A stretch of DNA of 64,000 nt from Barnesiella propionica (GTDB taxonomy: Bacteria > Bacteroidota > Bacteroidia > Bacteroidales > Barnesiellaceae): positions 186,001 through 250,000 of the forward strand of contig NZ_JAOQJK010000005.1 of NCBI RefSeq assembly GCF_025567045.1, in the 5' to 3' direction. The notes under the pieces are model-generated. The model was not told the DNA's origin, searched no databases, and saw nothing but the letters and a program-made list of their open reading frames with translations. Shown piece by piece: positions 33,379 through 43,790 of this stretch; within the stretch, counting starts at the first letter, position 1; each line of letters begins with the position of its first letter. Position numbers and translations under genes: made by a program.

Positions 33379-33828
33379 TTATGCCAATAATTCTTTAACT
33401 TTTGCAGAGATTGCTTTACCATCTGCACGTCCGGCAAGTTTTTTGGATGCTATACCCATTACTTTCCCCATTTCTTTAGCCGATGTGGCACCGACTTCGG
33501 CTATTATTACTTTGAGTTCTGCTTCCAGTTCTGTTTCAGTCATTTGCTTCGGAAGATATTCTTCTATTACTTTTGCTTCTGCAAGTTCTGGTTCTGCCAG
33601 GTCCGGGCGGTTTTGTTCGGTATATATCTGGGCGCTTTCTTTGCGTTGTTTCACCATTTTTGCCAGAATTTTAAGAGCGGTGTCGTCACTGAGTTCTCCG
33701 TCGGAACCTTTGGCGGTCTTAGCTTCCAAGAATTCTTTTTTTATTCCTCTAAGGGCTTCCAGTCTCACTTTGTCTTTTGCCAGCATGGCATTTTTGATGT
33801 CACTGCTGACCCGGTCAAATAAATTCAT
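33379..33828 (-). CDS. GatB/YqeY domain protein
   Basis: 149 residues. Typical YqeY: N-terminal helical part (LFDRVSSDIKNAMLAKDKVRLEALRGIKKEF) and the C-terminal domain shared with the GatB tail (EYLPKQMTETELEAELKVIIAEVGATSAKEMGKVMGIA). May act in tRNA-dependent amidation or translation; role uncertain. It lies 22 bp after ftsZ, the usual Bacteroidales arrangement. Confidence 0.9.
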   Translation of the reverse strand: MNLFDRVSSDIKNAMLAKDKVRLEALRGIKKEFLEAKTAKGSDGELSDDTALKILAKMVKQRKESAQIYTEQNRPDLAEPELAEAKVIEEYLPKQMTETELEAELKVIIAEVGATSAKEMGKVMGIASKKLAGRADGKAISAKVKELLA

Positions 33829-33850
33829 TGTATATAAAGTTTAGCGTTTT

Positions 33851-35170
33851 TTAGTTATTAAAGAATATTTTTCCTGTATGGTTATTACCTTCTTTTTCTT
33901 TATCATTATCCTTCTCTTTTTCTTCCGCCTCAGGTGCCGTATTTTTATTTTGCATCTGCGCTTTGAATTGAGAATCCCTGTTATAAGCCGGGCTATTGTC
34001 TATTTTTTCCAGTAATTCTTCGTCATCCATTTGGGACGGATCCAGTATGACATATTGCATACGTGCTTTGATGCGTTCGTTCTCTCGTAGTGCGTCTTCT
34101 CCATACTGGTCTGCCAAAGGATCGGTAGTTTTTCTCGGTTCCGGTTTTTTACCGTCTTTGTTTATAGCAGGAATATTATTTTCCGGAAGTGTTACGTCAA
34201 AACCGGTTGCGAGGATTGTGATCTTGATATCGTTCCCAAGTGAATTGTCGTAACCGGCTCCCCATATAACATCTACATTCTTTTCAAATTTAAGCATGAA
34301 TGTTTTTAATTCATGTGTTTCCTCCATTTTCATTTGTGCCTGTTCCTCTTCAGAGAAATATAGGTTAATGAGTACACGCTTTGCTCCGAATACATCTTTG
34401 TTATTGAGCAAAGGAGAATGGAGGGCGTCCTCAATAGCTTTGGTCAGACGTTTTTCACCTGAACCGAAACCAGTACTGATAATGGCTACACCACCGTCTC
34501 TCAGTGTCGTGTTAACATCGGCGAAGTCGAGATTTACGTGGCTGTTGGTCGTAATGATTTCCGCAATGCTCCTGGCGGCAGTCGTAAGTGTGTCATCTGC
34601 TTTGGCAAAAGCATTCATGAAATTTAAGTCGGGGTATATTTCGCTTAACCTTTCATTGTTGATGACGAGGAGAGCATCTACATATTGCCGCATTTCTTCA
34701 ACCCCTGCTAATGCTTTCCTTATTTTAGGTTCTCCTTCGAAAAGGAATGGGATTGTAACTATTCCTACTGTAAGTACGCCCAGCCCCTTTGCAATGCGTG
34801 CCACTACTGGTGCTGCTCCTGTGCCGGTTCCGCCACCCATACCTGCTGTGATGAATACCATTTTGGTGCCGTCGTTGAATAGTTTTGAGATTTCTTCTTC
34901 ACTTTCTTCTGCGGCTGCACGGGCTATTTCTGGTTTATTGCCGGCACCCAACCCCTGGGTGATGGATTTTCCCAGCTGTACTTTCCGTGGGATAGGAGAC
35001 TTAGTCAGTGCCTGATTATCGGTATTGCACAATACGAAGGTAACATCGTTGATACCTTGTTTGTACATGTGGTTCACGGCATTACCGCCACCACCACCCA
35101 CACCTATCACCTTAATAATGGAAGGTGAGGCAGATTTGAACCCGAAGTCCATCATTTCGTTCTCGTCCAT
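33851..35170 (-). CDS. ftsZ: Cell division protein FtsZ
   Basis: 439 residues. Tubulin-like GTPase with VIGVGGGGGNAVNHM at the start, the signature GGGTGTGAA (112-120) and NLDFADV. A long, variable C-terminal linker (about 320-425) ends in HTGKIFFNN. FtsZ polymerizes at midcell to start the division ring. Last dcw gene, 23 bp after ftsA. Confidence 0.98.
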   Translation of the reverse strand: MDENEMMDFGFKSASPSIIKVIGVGGGGGNAVNHMYKQGINDVTFVLCNTDNQALTKSPIPRKVQLGKSITQGLGAGNKPEIARAAAEESEEEISKLFNDGTKMVFITAGMGGGTGTGAAPVVARIAKGLGVLTVGIVTIPFLFEGEPKIRKALAGVEEMRQYVDALLVINNERLSEIYPDLNFMNAFAKADDTLTTAARSIAEIITTNSHVNLDFADVNTTLRDGGVAIISTGFGSGEKRLTKAIEDALHSPLLNNKDVFGAKRVLINLYFSEEEQAQMKMEETHELKTFMLKFEKNVDVIWGAGYDNSLGNDIKITILATGFDVTLPENNIPAINKDGKKPEPRKTTDPLADQYGEDALRENERIKARMQYVILDPSQMDDEELLEKIDNSPAYNRDSQFKAQMQNKNTAPEAEEKEKDNDKEKEGNNHTGKIFFNN

Positions 35171-35193
35171 AGCCGTATATCGTTTTATGTTTA

Positions 35194-36531
35194 TTATTTG
35201 ATTTGTTCGTCACTTTCATCCAGCAATTTTTTAGACACATTTTTGAGTGTCTCTACAATTCCGCCGAACGGGTTTCTGTTCTTGTGACTTTCTTCTTTTA
35301 TTTTCTTTAATTTTTTCTTGTCTTCTTTTTTGGAAGGAACGTAAAACTCTTCCTCTTCTTCCACTTTATCCTGTTTCGGGAGAACTGTACAAATATTATT
35401 TCCGGCAGCCAGAATAGAGATTCCTTCTATAAATTCTATTCCGGTATTTCTTTCTTTGCTGTCTATGATAATATCTTTTCTCAGAGTGCCTTTTCTTACT
35501 TTCATGCCGCTTTTTTCGGCCAGGAGTTCTTGTATGTTCTTAAGTTTGGAGCCTCCGCCGATAATAATGATACCCGCTGACAATTGTTTATTGTCAAATT
35601 TTGCATAACGTATCTGTGCCAGGACATTCTCCACTATTTCTTCGATGCGCGCTTCAATAACCCGGGAGCATGTATTCAGGTTAACTTGTGTGGAGTCTAT
35701 GCCTTCGATATTGAATTTCATATCTTTGTCTACACGTGAACCCATCGCATCACCCAATAATATTTTGATACGTTCGGCGTCCGATTCTGTTACATTGAGA
35801 CTGGCGATATCCCGTGTGATGTTCCTGCTCCCTAATGGTATAGTGACCAGATAGCGTAAATAATCGTTTTTGTAGATAGATACAGTTGTGGTTTCCGCTC
35901 CAAAATCGACTAAGATACATCCTAATTTTTTTTCTTCATCGGTAAGTACTTGAGAGGCCGAAACGATGGGAGTCAGAATGAAGCCTGCAACTGGGAGCTT
36001 TATCTCTTCGACAAGACGTGTATCTATATTTTTTTTCAATGACGGTTTGGCGACAATCAGTTTAAGATTGGCTTCTATATTCGAACCGAATACTCCTACC
36101 GGATTTTTTTCAGGACGATTATCTATAATATATTCGGTCGGCAATACGCTGATAATTTCGGTATTAGCTACGGGAATTCTTTTACTTTCGGCAATGATAC
36201 GTTCTATAATACTATCTGTAATTTGTGTATCTTCCGGTAATTGAAGCGGAATAGTTGTATCTATGCTGTGGAGGGACTGTCCCGAAATTCCTACATATAA
36301 TTTAGTGATCTTATGAGGGGCGATCCGGTTTTCCAGTTTGGTAATAATTTTTTTTACCCTTCCGGCAGTTTCCCGGACATTCACTATACATCCTCTTTTG
36401 ATGTATTCGGCGATGTCTTCTTTTTCAATGGCCGAGACTATGAGTTGTCCTTCTTCATTTTTATAACCGGCCAGTCCCGTAATTTTAGAACTGCCCAATT
36501 CCAGTGCCACGATATATTTTTCTACTTCCAT
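35194..36531 (-). CDS. ftsA: Cell division protein FtsA
   Basis: 445 residues. Actin-like ATPase with ALELGSSKITGLAG (phosphate 1), the SHS2 insert (PHKITKLYVGISGQSL), LVDFGAETT (phosphate 2) and GGGSKLKNIQELL (adenosine motif). The C-terminal tail is lysine-rich. It anchors FtsZ to the membrane. It lies 23 bp after ftsQ. Confidence 0.97.
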   Translation of the reverse strand: MEVEKYIVALELGSSKITGLAGYKNEEGQLIVSAIEKEDIAEYIKRGCIVNVRETAGRVKKIITKLENRIAPHKITKLYVGISGQSLHSIDTTIPLQLPEDTQITDSIIERIIAESKRIPVANTEIISVLPTEYIIDNRPEKNPVGVFGSNIEANLKLIVAKPSLKKNIDTRLVEEIKLPVAGFILTPIVSASQVLTDEEKKLGCILVDFGAETTTVSIYKNDYLRYLVTIPLGSRNITRDIASLNVTESDAERIKILLGDAMGSRVDKDMKFNIEGIDSTQVNLNTCSRVIEARIEEIVENVLAQIRYAKFDNKQLSAGIIIIGGGSKLKNIQELLAEKSGMKVRKGTLRKDIIIDSKERNTGIEFIEGISILAAGNNICTVLPKQDKVEEEEEFYVPSKKEDKKKLKKIKEESHKNRNPFGGIVETLKNVSKKLLDESDEQIK

Positions 36532-36554
36532 ATGATTACGATAGTATTTGGACG

Positions 36555-37316
36555 TTATTCTTTCGGTATGATATTATTCGGCTTTTTATCTCTGCGCGTA
36601 CATACGATCTGATTATCGAATTGGACCGATATTGTATCGTATGTGTTCCAGCCGATACGGGAAAAGGCTTGTTTGTAAAGGCACATGAGATTACTCAGTT
36701 TTGTTTCTAAATTTTCTGTATCTCCCAGTATGATCAGTTGGTCTCCGATTCGCGGGATAAGTTCTATCTCTCCGCTCTGGTTCACGTAGATTTGTTCTAT
36801 CTGAGAATTCCAGAATTTATCATTCTGTAAATAAAGCGCAAGAGGGAGCAATTTGTTCACAGCAAATTCCTGATTAAATTCTCCGGTTGCTACCGGAACA
36901 TAGGATAATGTCATAAAATTACTTGTAATGCGCTTCCCCTGTTTGTCCAGATAATAGGTGCTGTCGGGGGTAATCGCCCTTAATACGGGAATACGCTGAC
37001 TTACATCTATCCGTATGTTCCCGTTTACTTTTTTATAACATTGAACATTACTTAAAATATCATTCTTTTTCAGTATTTCTTCAATCCGTTCCGTATTTAC
37101 GTCTGTCAATAATTTTCCGGCGGGGGACAAATTTGATTTTTCGATGAGTTTGAGAATATCTTTATCACTGATATAATGTAAACGGGTACTATCTAAAACA
37201 GCTATCTCTATCTTGTTACATTTCTTTTCTCTTGCCAGCGTAGAACAATAGGCAAAAGCGGCGAAAAGATATGCAATCAACAGAACTAATGATATGAGTT
37301 TTAGAACAGTTTTCAT
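36555..37316 (-). CDS. ftsQ: Cell division protein FtsQ
   Basis: 253 residues. One N-terminal transmembrane helix (about 5-28), then a POTRA-like region (YISDKDILKLIEKSNLSPAG) and the FtsQ/DivIB beta domain (RIPVLRAITPDSTYYLDKQGK). It links cytoplasmic and periplasmic division proteins. Its start overlaps murC by 4 bp, showing translational coupling. Confidence 0.93.
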   Translation of the reverse strand: MKTVLKLISLVLLIAYLFAAFAYCSTLAREKKCNKIEIAVLDSTRLHYISDKDILKLIEKSNLSPAGKLLTDVNTERIEEILKKNDILSNVQCYKKVNGNIRIDVSQRIPVLRAITPDSTYYLDKQGKRITSNFMTLSYVPVATGEFNQEFAVNKLLPLALYLQNDKFWNSQIEQIYVNQSGEIELIPRIGDQLIILGDTENLETKLSNLMCLYKQAFSRIGWNTYDTISVQFDNQIVCTRRDKKPNNIIPKE

Positions 37317-38683
37317 TTATTCAATAATATATCACGAATTTGGGGGAGCATTCGGTCAATATCTCCTGCCCCCAAAGTAATTAAAACCTCAAAGTTACGG
37401 TCTTTTATTGTTTCAAGCAACATTTTTTTAGTACAAAGTTCTTTCTTTCTGCATGTTACTTTATTAAATATTATTTGTGACGATATCCCGGGTATGGGGA
37501 TCTCTCTTGCCGGATAGATTTCGAGTAATATCAATTCATCGGCGTGTGATAATGCTTCGGCGAATTGTGGCGCAAAATCCCGGGTGCGGCTGTAAAGATG
37601 CGGCTGAAATATAACACTGATACGTTTTTCCGGATAGAGTGCCTTTACAGATGTGATGCTGGCTCTTATTTCATCGGGATGATGTGCATAATCGTCGATC
37701 ATCACTATATTTTTTTCTTTTACCCAAAAGTCAAATCTCCGTTTGGCTCCTTTGAATGAAGCCATAGCTTTACGAATATCCTGTGCCGGAATACCGTTGA
37801 GCCATGCGATCGCTATTGATGCGACAGCATTCTCTATGTTTATCTCTACCGGAACTCCCAGTTCGATATCCGGTATAGAGTCTCCGGGTGCTATAAAATC
37901 GAATATGATCTGTCCGTTACCTATCCTGATATGTTCGGCGTGGAAGTCACCTCCTTTGTTTGCCGAATACTGATAGATTTTAACTCCCTCCTGAACGCGG
38001 GGAATGGCTTTGATGCCCTTTTTCATGATCAAACATCCTCCGGGCTGGATGAGAGAGGTAAAATGAGAAAAGCTTTCCAGGTATGCCTCTTCATTGCCAT
38101 ATATGTCAAAATGGTCCGGATCAGTTGCTGTAATTACTGCCATATATGGATGCAGACGATGGAACGAACGATCATATTCGTCGGCTTCAATAATAGAGAA
38201 AGGACTAGTCTCCGAAAGAATCAGATTACTGTCATAATTTTTTAAAATCCCACCCAGAAAAGCGTTGCATCCTATTGCGGACTGATGAAAAATATGGGCA
38301 GCCATGCTGGATGTCGTCGTTTTACCGTGTGTACCGGCGAAACATAGACCTTTACTTGAACTTGTGATAAGTCCTAATAGTTCTGATCTCTTTATTACCT
38401 TAAATCCGTTGTTACGGAAATATTCCAGTCCTTTGTGATTTTCCGGTATGGCTGGAGTGTATATTACTAATGTATTTTCCGGATTTTTACAGTAAGAAGG
38501 AATAGAATCTTCATCTTCATCGAAAAAGAGTTCAATGCCTTCACTTTGTAGCTGGTCGGTCAGGTGTGAAGGTGTTTTATCATATCCGGCTACCTTCATG
38601 CCCTTTGCAAGACAATAACGTTCCAGAGCACTCATGCCAATACCGCCGGCTCCTACGAAATATATCGATTTATAATTTTCCAT
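37313..38683 (-). CDS. murC: UDP-N-acetylmuramate-L-alanine ligase MurC
   Basis: 456 residues. Mur ligase with Rossmann motif VGAGGIGMSAL at the start, ATP-binding GTHGKTTT (117-124), EADEYDRSF, and DDYAHHPDEI in the central domain. It adds the first amino acid of the peptide stem. It ends 4 bp into ftsQ and abuts murG. Confidence 0.97.
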   Translation of the reverse strand: MENYKSIYFVGAGGIGMSALERYCLAKGMKVAGYDKTPSHLTDQLQSEGIELFFDEDEDSIPSYCKNPENTLVIYTPAIPENHKGLEYFRNNGFKVIKRSELLGLITSSSKGLCFAGTHGKTTTSSMAAHIFHQSAIGCNAFLGGILKNYDSNLILSETSPFSIIEADEYDRSFHRLHPYMAVITATDPDHFDIYGNEEAYLESFSHFTSLIQPGGCLIMKKGIKAIPRVQEGVKIYQYSANKGGDFHAEHIRIGNGQIIFDFIAPGDSIPDIELGVPVEINIENAVASIAIAWLNGIPAQDIRKAMASFKGAKRRFDFWVKEKNIVMIDDYAHHPDEIRASITSVKALYPEKRISVIFQPHLYSRTRDFAPQFAEALSHADELILLEIYPAREIPIPGISSQIIFNKVTCRKKELCTKKMLLETIKDRNFEVLITLGAGDIDRMLPQIRDILLNK

Positions 38684-39814
38684 TTATTTTCTGTTTTTCT
38701 CTATCAACTCTATAATCATCTCGGCAATACGTGACGCTGAGTCGTGTTGTCCTAGTGCCAGTATTTCGCTATTCATTTTATCGCATAAAGTCGTATTCCC
38801 GATAGTGGATAGGGCCTTGGGTATTAATTTCTCCACAGCTTCGTTATCCTTGATAAGGATCGCGGCACCCCGCGAAGAAAGTGCCTGGGCATTTTTTGTC
38901 TGATGGTCTTCCGCTACATTAGGAGAGGGTACCAGAATGCACGGTTTACCTAACAGGCATAATTCCGATATGGAGCTGGCACCTGCCCGGGAAATAACCA
39001 AGTCGGCCATTTTGTATGCCATATCCATCCTGGAGATGAATGGCATTTGTTTTATATTTTCTGCTTTTATTTTGCTGAGAGCATCTTTTGCTTTGTCATC
39101 GTAATTTTTGCCGGTTTGCCATATTAATTGGACATCGCTTTTTGCCAGTTTCCCCAGATGCGCTGTCACGCTTTGGTTTATAGTGCGTGCTCCCAGACTA
39201 CCTCCGATAATCAATATCGTCTTTTTAGCCGGGTCGAGACCGAAAAACATCGCGGCTTCTTCCCGCGTACAAGAGCTGTTTAATAAATCCTGACGAATAG
39301 GATTTCCCGTAAGTTTTATTTTGTTTTTCGGGAAAAAACGTTCCATATTTTCGTATGCTACGCAAATGGCGGAAGCTTTGGAAGATAATAATTTATTAGT
39401 GACACCGGCGTAGGAATTCTGTTCTTGTATGAGGGTCGGGATACCCATACGGGATGCTACCCATAGTGTTGGTCCGCTTGCATATCCGCCTACGCCTACA
39501 GCTATGTCGGGTTTAAAAGTTTTTATGGCAATGCGTGCTTTGCGGATACTTTCCAAAAGTTTATATATCACTTTTGCATTCTTCAGCAGATTTTTCCGGT
39601 TAAAGCCATACACAGGAAGTCCTATGATTTCATATCCTGCAGCCGGAACTTTCTCCATCTCCATCCTGTTTTCTGCTCCTATAAAAAGGATTTCGGCTTC
39701 CGGATGTTTTGTACGGACTGCGTTAGCTATTGCTATGGCCGGGAAAATATGTCCTCCTGTCCCGCCTCCGCTAATCAAAACTTTTATGTGGTTGTTATTA
39801 TTTGTCATATTCAA
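38684..39814 (-). CDS. murG: UDP-GlcNAc:undecaprenyl-pyrophosphoryl-MurNAc-pentapeptide transferase MurG
   Basis: 376 residues. GT-B glycosyltransferase with the GGGTGGHIFPAIAIA loop (15-29), GIPTLIQEQNSYAG and the second-domain ISRAGASSISELCLLGKP site. It makes lipid II at the inner face of the membrane. It overlaps ftsW by 4 bp. Confidence 0.97.
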   Translation of the reverse strand: MNMTNNNNHIKVLISGGGTGGHIFPAIAIANAVRTKHPEAEILFIGAENRMEMEKVPAAGYEIIGLPVYGFNRKNLLKNAKVIYKLLESIRKARIAIKTFKPDIAVGVGGYASGPTLWVASRMGIPTLIQEQNSYAGVTNKLLSSKASAICVAYENMERFFPKNKIKLTGNPIRQDLLNSSCTREEAAMFFGLDPAKKTILIIGGSLGARTINQSVTAHLGKLAKSDVQLIWQTGKNYDDKAKDALSKIKAENIKQMPFISRMDMAYKMADLVISRAGASSISELCLLGKPCILVPSPNVAEDHQTKNAQALSSRGAAILIKDNEAVEKLIPKALSTIGNTTLCDKMNSEILALGQHDSASRIAEMIIELIEKNRK

Positions 39815-41124
39815 ATATTCGTTGGATTAATAGCCTTGATGTCTTCAGGGATATTTTCCTGATTTTTATTTTCTGTAATATTTCCGCTATCGTCTTCATG
39901 AATTGCCGTACGACTTACACTGAGCATCATACCGAAACCTATACAGGCTATTATCATCGAAGATCCTCCTTTGCTGATAAGAGGCAGCGGTTGGCCTGAT
40001 ACGGGAAAAACTCCTACTACGATAGCCATGTGGAATAATGCCTGAAATGCGATCATTAAAGCTATGCCCATAATGAGTAGAGCCGGGTAAGCTTTGGTAC
40101 ATTTGCGGGCGATAAGTCCGGCGCGGATAAGCAATGAAATGTATAGAAACATGACTACCAGACCGCCTATAAATCCGGTATCTTCAATAATAATAGCATA
40201 GATAAAATCGGAATAAGCCAATGGTAAACGAGAGTTTTCCCGGCTGTTTCCCGGAAATACCCCTATAGCACCACCATTGGCTAGAGCCATTGCCGCATGA
40301 TGCTGCTGGCGGTTGTAAGAGGTCGTAGGTTTTGAATATTCGGGAATACTGTCGCCTACGAAAAAATATTCCAAACGTTTTTTCCATGTCCCGCTTCGTT
40401 CTACATGTTTTGTGGCCAGCTCTGTCTGAGCTTTCTCTATCTTTTCGGATTTACCCGACATGGCGGCGAATCCTACTGCTCCTGCGGTAATGAGAACGCA
40501 TAAAATAAGTCCAATCTTGCGGAATTCCACACCACCTATCAGCATCATACTACCACTTATCGAGACCAGTAATAATGTGTTGGTAAGACCTTGTGTTATC
40601 AATAGTGCGGAAAATATTGCGACAAGAATCAGGCACCAGATAATCGCTTTATTTCTTACGCCATTGGTTATCTGGTTTCTTGCCAGTATGTATGCCATTG
40701 AAAGCACGACTGCCAGTTTTGCCAGCTCGGCCGGTTGCACCGATATACCTAATAAGGTGAAGCTTCGGCGTGCACCGTTGATATAATCTCCGAAGAATAT
40801 AGTGTAAAAGACCAGACCTATGGATAATGGTACGACCAATATAGGTAGAGTTCTGAACCATTTGTAAGGAATATGCTGAATGCCGTAGACCAGCATTCCT
40901 CCCCCTATAAGTAATATAACATGCTTGAATATGGGACTGAATACGCTGGCTCCGTTCCTGATCTCCTGGCTGCAAGCACTGAAAACTTCAACCACAGAGA
41001 TAAGACATAATGTGATAAAGATTCCCCAGATGTAGCGGTCTCCCTGTAGTTGTGATTTCTGAGGAGCTTTTTCATCGGGAAGTTTTTTTTCTTCTCCGGA
41101 TATGTTATTTTCGGTATCGGTCAT
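39811..41124 (-). CDS. ftsW: Lipid II polymerase FtsW (SEDS family)
   Basis: 437 residues. A hydrophilic N-terminal extension of about 30 residues precedes about ten transmembrane segments. SEDS motifs include AELAKLAVVLSMAY, a large periplasmic loop, NGGAIGVFPGNSREN and PVSGQPLPLISKGGSSM. FtsW polymerizes glycan strands at the septum with FtsI. It lies 25 bp after murD. Confidence 0.95.
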   Translation of the reverse strand: MTDTENNISGEEKKLPDEKAPQKSQLQGDRYIWGIFITLCLISVVEVFSACSQEIRNGASVFSPIFKHVILLIGGGMLVYGIQHIPYKWFRTLPILVVPLSIGLVFYTIFFGDYINGARRSFTLLGISVQPAELAKLAVVLSMAYILARNQITNGVRNKAIIWCLILVAIFSALLITQGLTNTLLLVSISGSMMLIGGVEFRKIGLILCVLITAGAVGFAAMSGKSEKIEKAQTELATKHVERSGTWKKRLEYFFVGDSIPEYSKPTTSYNRQQHHAAMALANGGAIGVFPGNSRENSRLPLAYSDFIYAIIIEDTGFIGGLVVMFLYISLLIRAGLIARKCTKAYPALLIMGIALMIAFQALFHMAIVVGVFPVSGQPLPLISKGGSSMIIACIGFGMMLSVSRTAIHEDDSGNITENKNQENIPEDIKAINPTNI

Positions 41125-41149
41125 TATAAAACGTATTTATGCAATGTGA

Positions 41150-42490
41150 TTATAAATTTCTTACACAGTCTTTGAATTGTATACCGCGGTCTTCGTAACT
41201 TTTGAACAGATCGAAACTGGCACAGCATGGAGATAGTAACACCGTATCTCCGGGTTGTGCCGCCGCACTTGCTTTGATTACAGCCTCTTTCATGGAACCT
41301 GCATCGGCGATGTAAGGTACTTTTCCGTCGAAAAATTCATGAAGTTTCGAGTTATCCGCTCCCAAACAGATCAGAGCCGTAACTTTTTCTTTTACTAACT
41401 TTTCGATTTCGGTATAATCATTTCCTTTATCTTTTCCTCCTAATATTAGTACGACGGGAGTAGTCATACTTTCCAAAGCGTACCAGCATGAATTTACATT
41501 AGTTGCTTTTGAGTCGTTGATATATTGTACACCCCGTACTTTTGCTACTTTTTCAAGCCGGTGTTCTACTGCTTCGAAATCGCTCAACGCTTCTCTTATT
41601 TCATCTTTTTTTATGTCTAGCAGACGGGCAGAGAGACTGGCTGCCATAGAATTATATAAATTGTGGCGTCCGTGAAGAGATAATTTTTCTTCGTTAATGA
41701 TCATTTCGTCTCCCAAAGTCTCTATATGTATTTCGTGATCTTTTTTGTATGCCTTCACATCTTGTTTGTGAGTTTCGGCAAAAGGATATTTTTGGACCTT
41801 TAATTGTAGATTTTGTAATTTTTCTTTTATGACAGGATCGTCATTCCAGTAAATAAATGCGTCTTCTTCGGTCTGGTTTTGTGTGATACGGAATTTTGCA
41901 TTGACATAATTTTCCATATTGTAACCGTAACGATCCAGGTGGTCGGGGGTGATATTCAGTAATACCGCAATATTAGCTTTGAAATCATACATATTGTCCA
42001 GTTGGAAGCTGCTTAATTCGATAACGTAGTAATCGAAGTTTTCCGTAGCTACCTGAAGTGCTAAGCTTTTTCCTACATTTCCGGCCAATCCTACCTTGAG
42101 CCCTGCCTTTTTGAGTATATGATAAGTGAGCAGGGTGGTCGTGGTCTTTCCATTGCTGCCGGTGATGCAGATCATTCGCGCATGAGTATAGCGGCCTGCA
42201 AATTCAATTTCAGAAATTACAGGTATGTTTTTCTCTTTTATTTTGACGATTACAGGAGCTGTATCGGGAATGCCCGGACTTTTAATTACTTCATCTGCAT
42301 TTAGGATAAGAGATTCGGTATGCTGTCCTTCTTCCCAAGTGATATCATGCTGTTCGAGCAATTTTTTATAAGTGTCTTGTATCCGGGACATATCTGATAC
42401 AAAAACATCAAATCCTTTCACTTTTGCCAGGACGGCAGCTCCGGCACCGCTTTCGCCTGCTCCTAAAATTACGATTCTTTTACTTTCCAT
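41150..42490 (-). CDS. murD: UDP-N-acetylmuramoyl-L-alanine:D-glutamate ligase MurD
   Basis: 446 residues. Dinucleotide-like ILGAGESGAGAAVLA, ATP-binding GSNGKTTT (111-118), LNITPDHLDRY and NDSKATNVNS in the C-terminal domain. It adds D-glutamate to the stem peptide. It follows mraY by 17 bp. Confidence 0.97.
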   Translation of the reverse strand: MESKRIVILGAGESGAGAAVLAKVKGFDVFVSDMSRIQDTYKKLLEQHDITWEEGQHTESLILNADEVIKSPGIPDTAPVIVKIKEKNIPVISEIEFAGRYTHARMICITGSNGKTTTTLLTYHILKKAGLKVGLAGNVGKSLALQVATENFDYYVIELSSFQLDNMYDFKANIAVLLNITPDHLDRYGYNMENYVNAKFRITQNQTEEDAFIYWNDDPVIKEKLQNLQLKVQKYPFAETHKQDVKAYKKDHEIHIETLGDEMIINEEKLSLHGRHNLYNSMAASLSARLLDIKKDEIREALSDFEAVEHRLEKVAKVRGVQYINDSKATNVNSCWYALESMTTPVVLILGGKDKGNDYTEIEKLVKEKVTALICLGADNSKLHEFFDGKVPYIADAGSMKEAVIKASAAAQPGDTVLLSPCCASFDLFKSYEDRGIQFKDCVRNL

Positions 42491-42507
42491 GATTATTCCT
42501 CCTTTGG

Positions 42508-43767
42508 TTACCGCATTTTAAGTGTAACAATAGTGATGACAGCCAACATGATTCCCACGATCCAAAAACGTACCACGATCTTGGATTCAGGTACGGCATT
42601 GAAAGGACGTTGTATCAATGCATCTATTCCTGAGTTTCCGGATTTCTGGAAATGGTGGTGCAACGGTGTCATTTTAAATATTCGTTTTCCAGCACCGTAT
42701 TTTTTCTTAGTTATTTTAAAATAGGCGACTTGCAATACTACCGATAGGTTTTCCACCAGGAAAATAGCGCATAAAATAGGTATAAGAAGCTCTTTGTGAA
42801 TAATTATGGCAAAAACAGCGATAATTCCTCCTAAAGTAAGACTTCCGGTATCTCCCATAAATACCTGGGCCGGATACGCATTATACCATAAGAAACCTAT
42901 GGTTGCTCCAATGAAAGCGCTGATGAATACCACCAGTTCTTCACTTCCCGGGATATACATTATATTCAGGTAGGAAGCGTAAGCGATGTGCCCCGAAAGA
43001 TATGCCAGTATTCCCAGAGTCAACCCTATGATGGCAGAACTTCCGGTCGCCAGTCCGTCAAGACCGTCCGTAAGATTGGCGCCGTTCGATACGGCGGTAA
43101 CCACGAATATAGTCATTAATACGAAAATTACCCAACCTGCGGCTTGTGCATGCTTTCCCATAAACCCTGCAAGATCGGCATAATCGAAATTATTATTTTT
43201 GAAAAACGGTATGGTTGTTTGTGTGGATTTGATATTTTCAGGCGTATACTTTATTACTTCTTCGTTGTTTACCCCTTTTACCTGTACATTTTCGCGTATT
43301 ACTACATCGGGACTCAGATAAAGGGTGAGGCCTACGATGAGCCCCAATCCTATTTGTCCAATGATTTTGAAACGGCCGTGAAGTCCTTCTTTGTCTTTTT
43401 TGAAAACCTTTATATAATCATCGAGAAATCCCAGACTTCCCAGCCATACGGTTGTAACCAACATGAGAATCATGTAAATGTTGCTTAACTTTCCTACCAA
43501 CAGGCAGGGAATTAAAATGGCTATGATAATAATGATGCCTCCCATCGTAGGAGTACCTTTTTTGCTCATCTGACCTTCAAGGCCCAGATCCCGAACGATT
43601 TCTCCTATCTGAAGGAGTTGTAACTTATCTATGATGCGCCGTCCTATGATGGTTGCAATAAATAAGGAGAGAATGAGAGCGATGCCGGACCGGAATGAGA
43701 TGTAGTCAAACAGCCTGGAACCGGGTATATGGAGAGTTTCCAGATATTGAAATAAATAGTAAAGCAT
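42508..43767 (-). CDS. mraY: Phospho-MurNAc-pentapeptide transferase MraY
   Basis: 419 residues, longer than the ~360 of the Escherichia coli enzyme, because of an inserted loop (about residues 165-200). About ten transmembrane segments. Motifs: [39 protein letters not shown] (catalytic Asp), [11 protein letters not shown] and MTPLHHHFQ. It makes lipid I from the UDP-linked precursor and undecaprenyl phosphate. The insert is normal for Bacteroidetes MraY. Confidence 0.97.
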   Translation of the reverse strand: MLYYLFQYLETLHIPGSRLFDYISFRSGIALILSLFIATIIGRRIIDKLQLLQIGEIVRDLGLEGQMSKKGTPTMGGIIIIIAILIPCLLVGKLSNIYMILMLVTTVWLGSLGFLDDYIKVFKKDKEGLHGRFKIIGQIGLGLIVGLTLYLSPDVVIRENVQVKGVNNEEVIKYTPENIKSTQTTIPFFKNNNFDYADLAGFMGKHAQAAGWVIFVLMTIFVVTAVSNGANLTDGLDGLATGSSAIIGLTLGILAYLSGHIAYASYLNIMYIPGSEELVVFISAFIGATIGFLWYNAYPAQVFMGDTGSLTLGGIIAVFAIIIHKELLIPILCAIFLVENLSVVLQVAYFKITKKKYGAGKRIFKMTPLHHHFQKSGNSGIDALIQRPFNAVPESKIVVRFWIVGIMLAVITIVTLKMR

Positions 43768-43790
43768 TTCCTTTGCGTATTGTAATATTA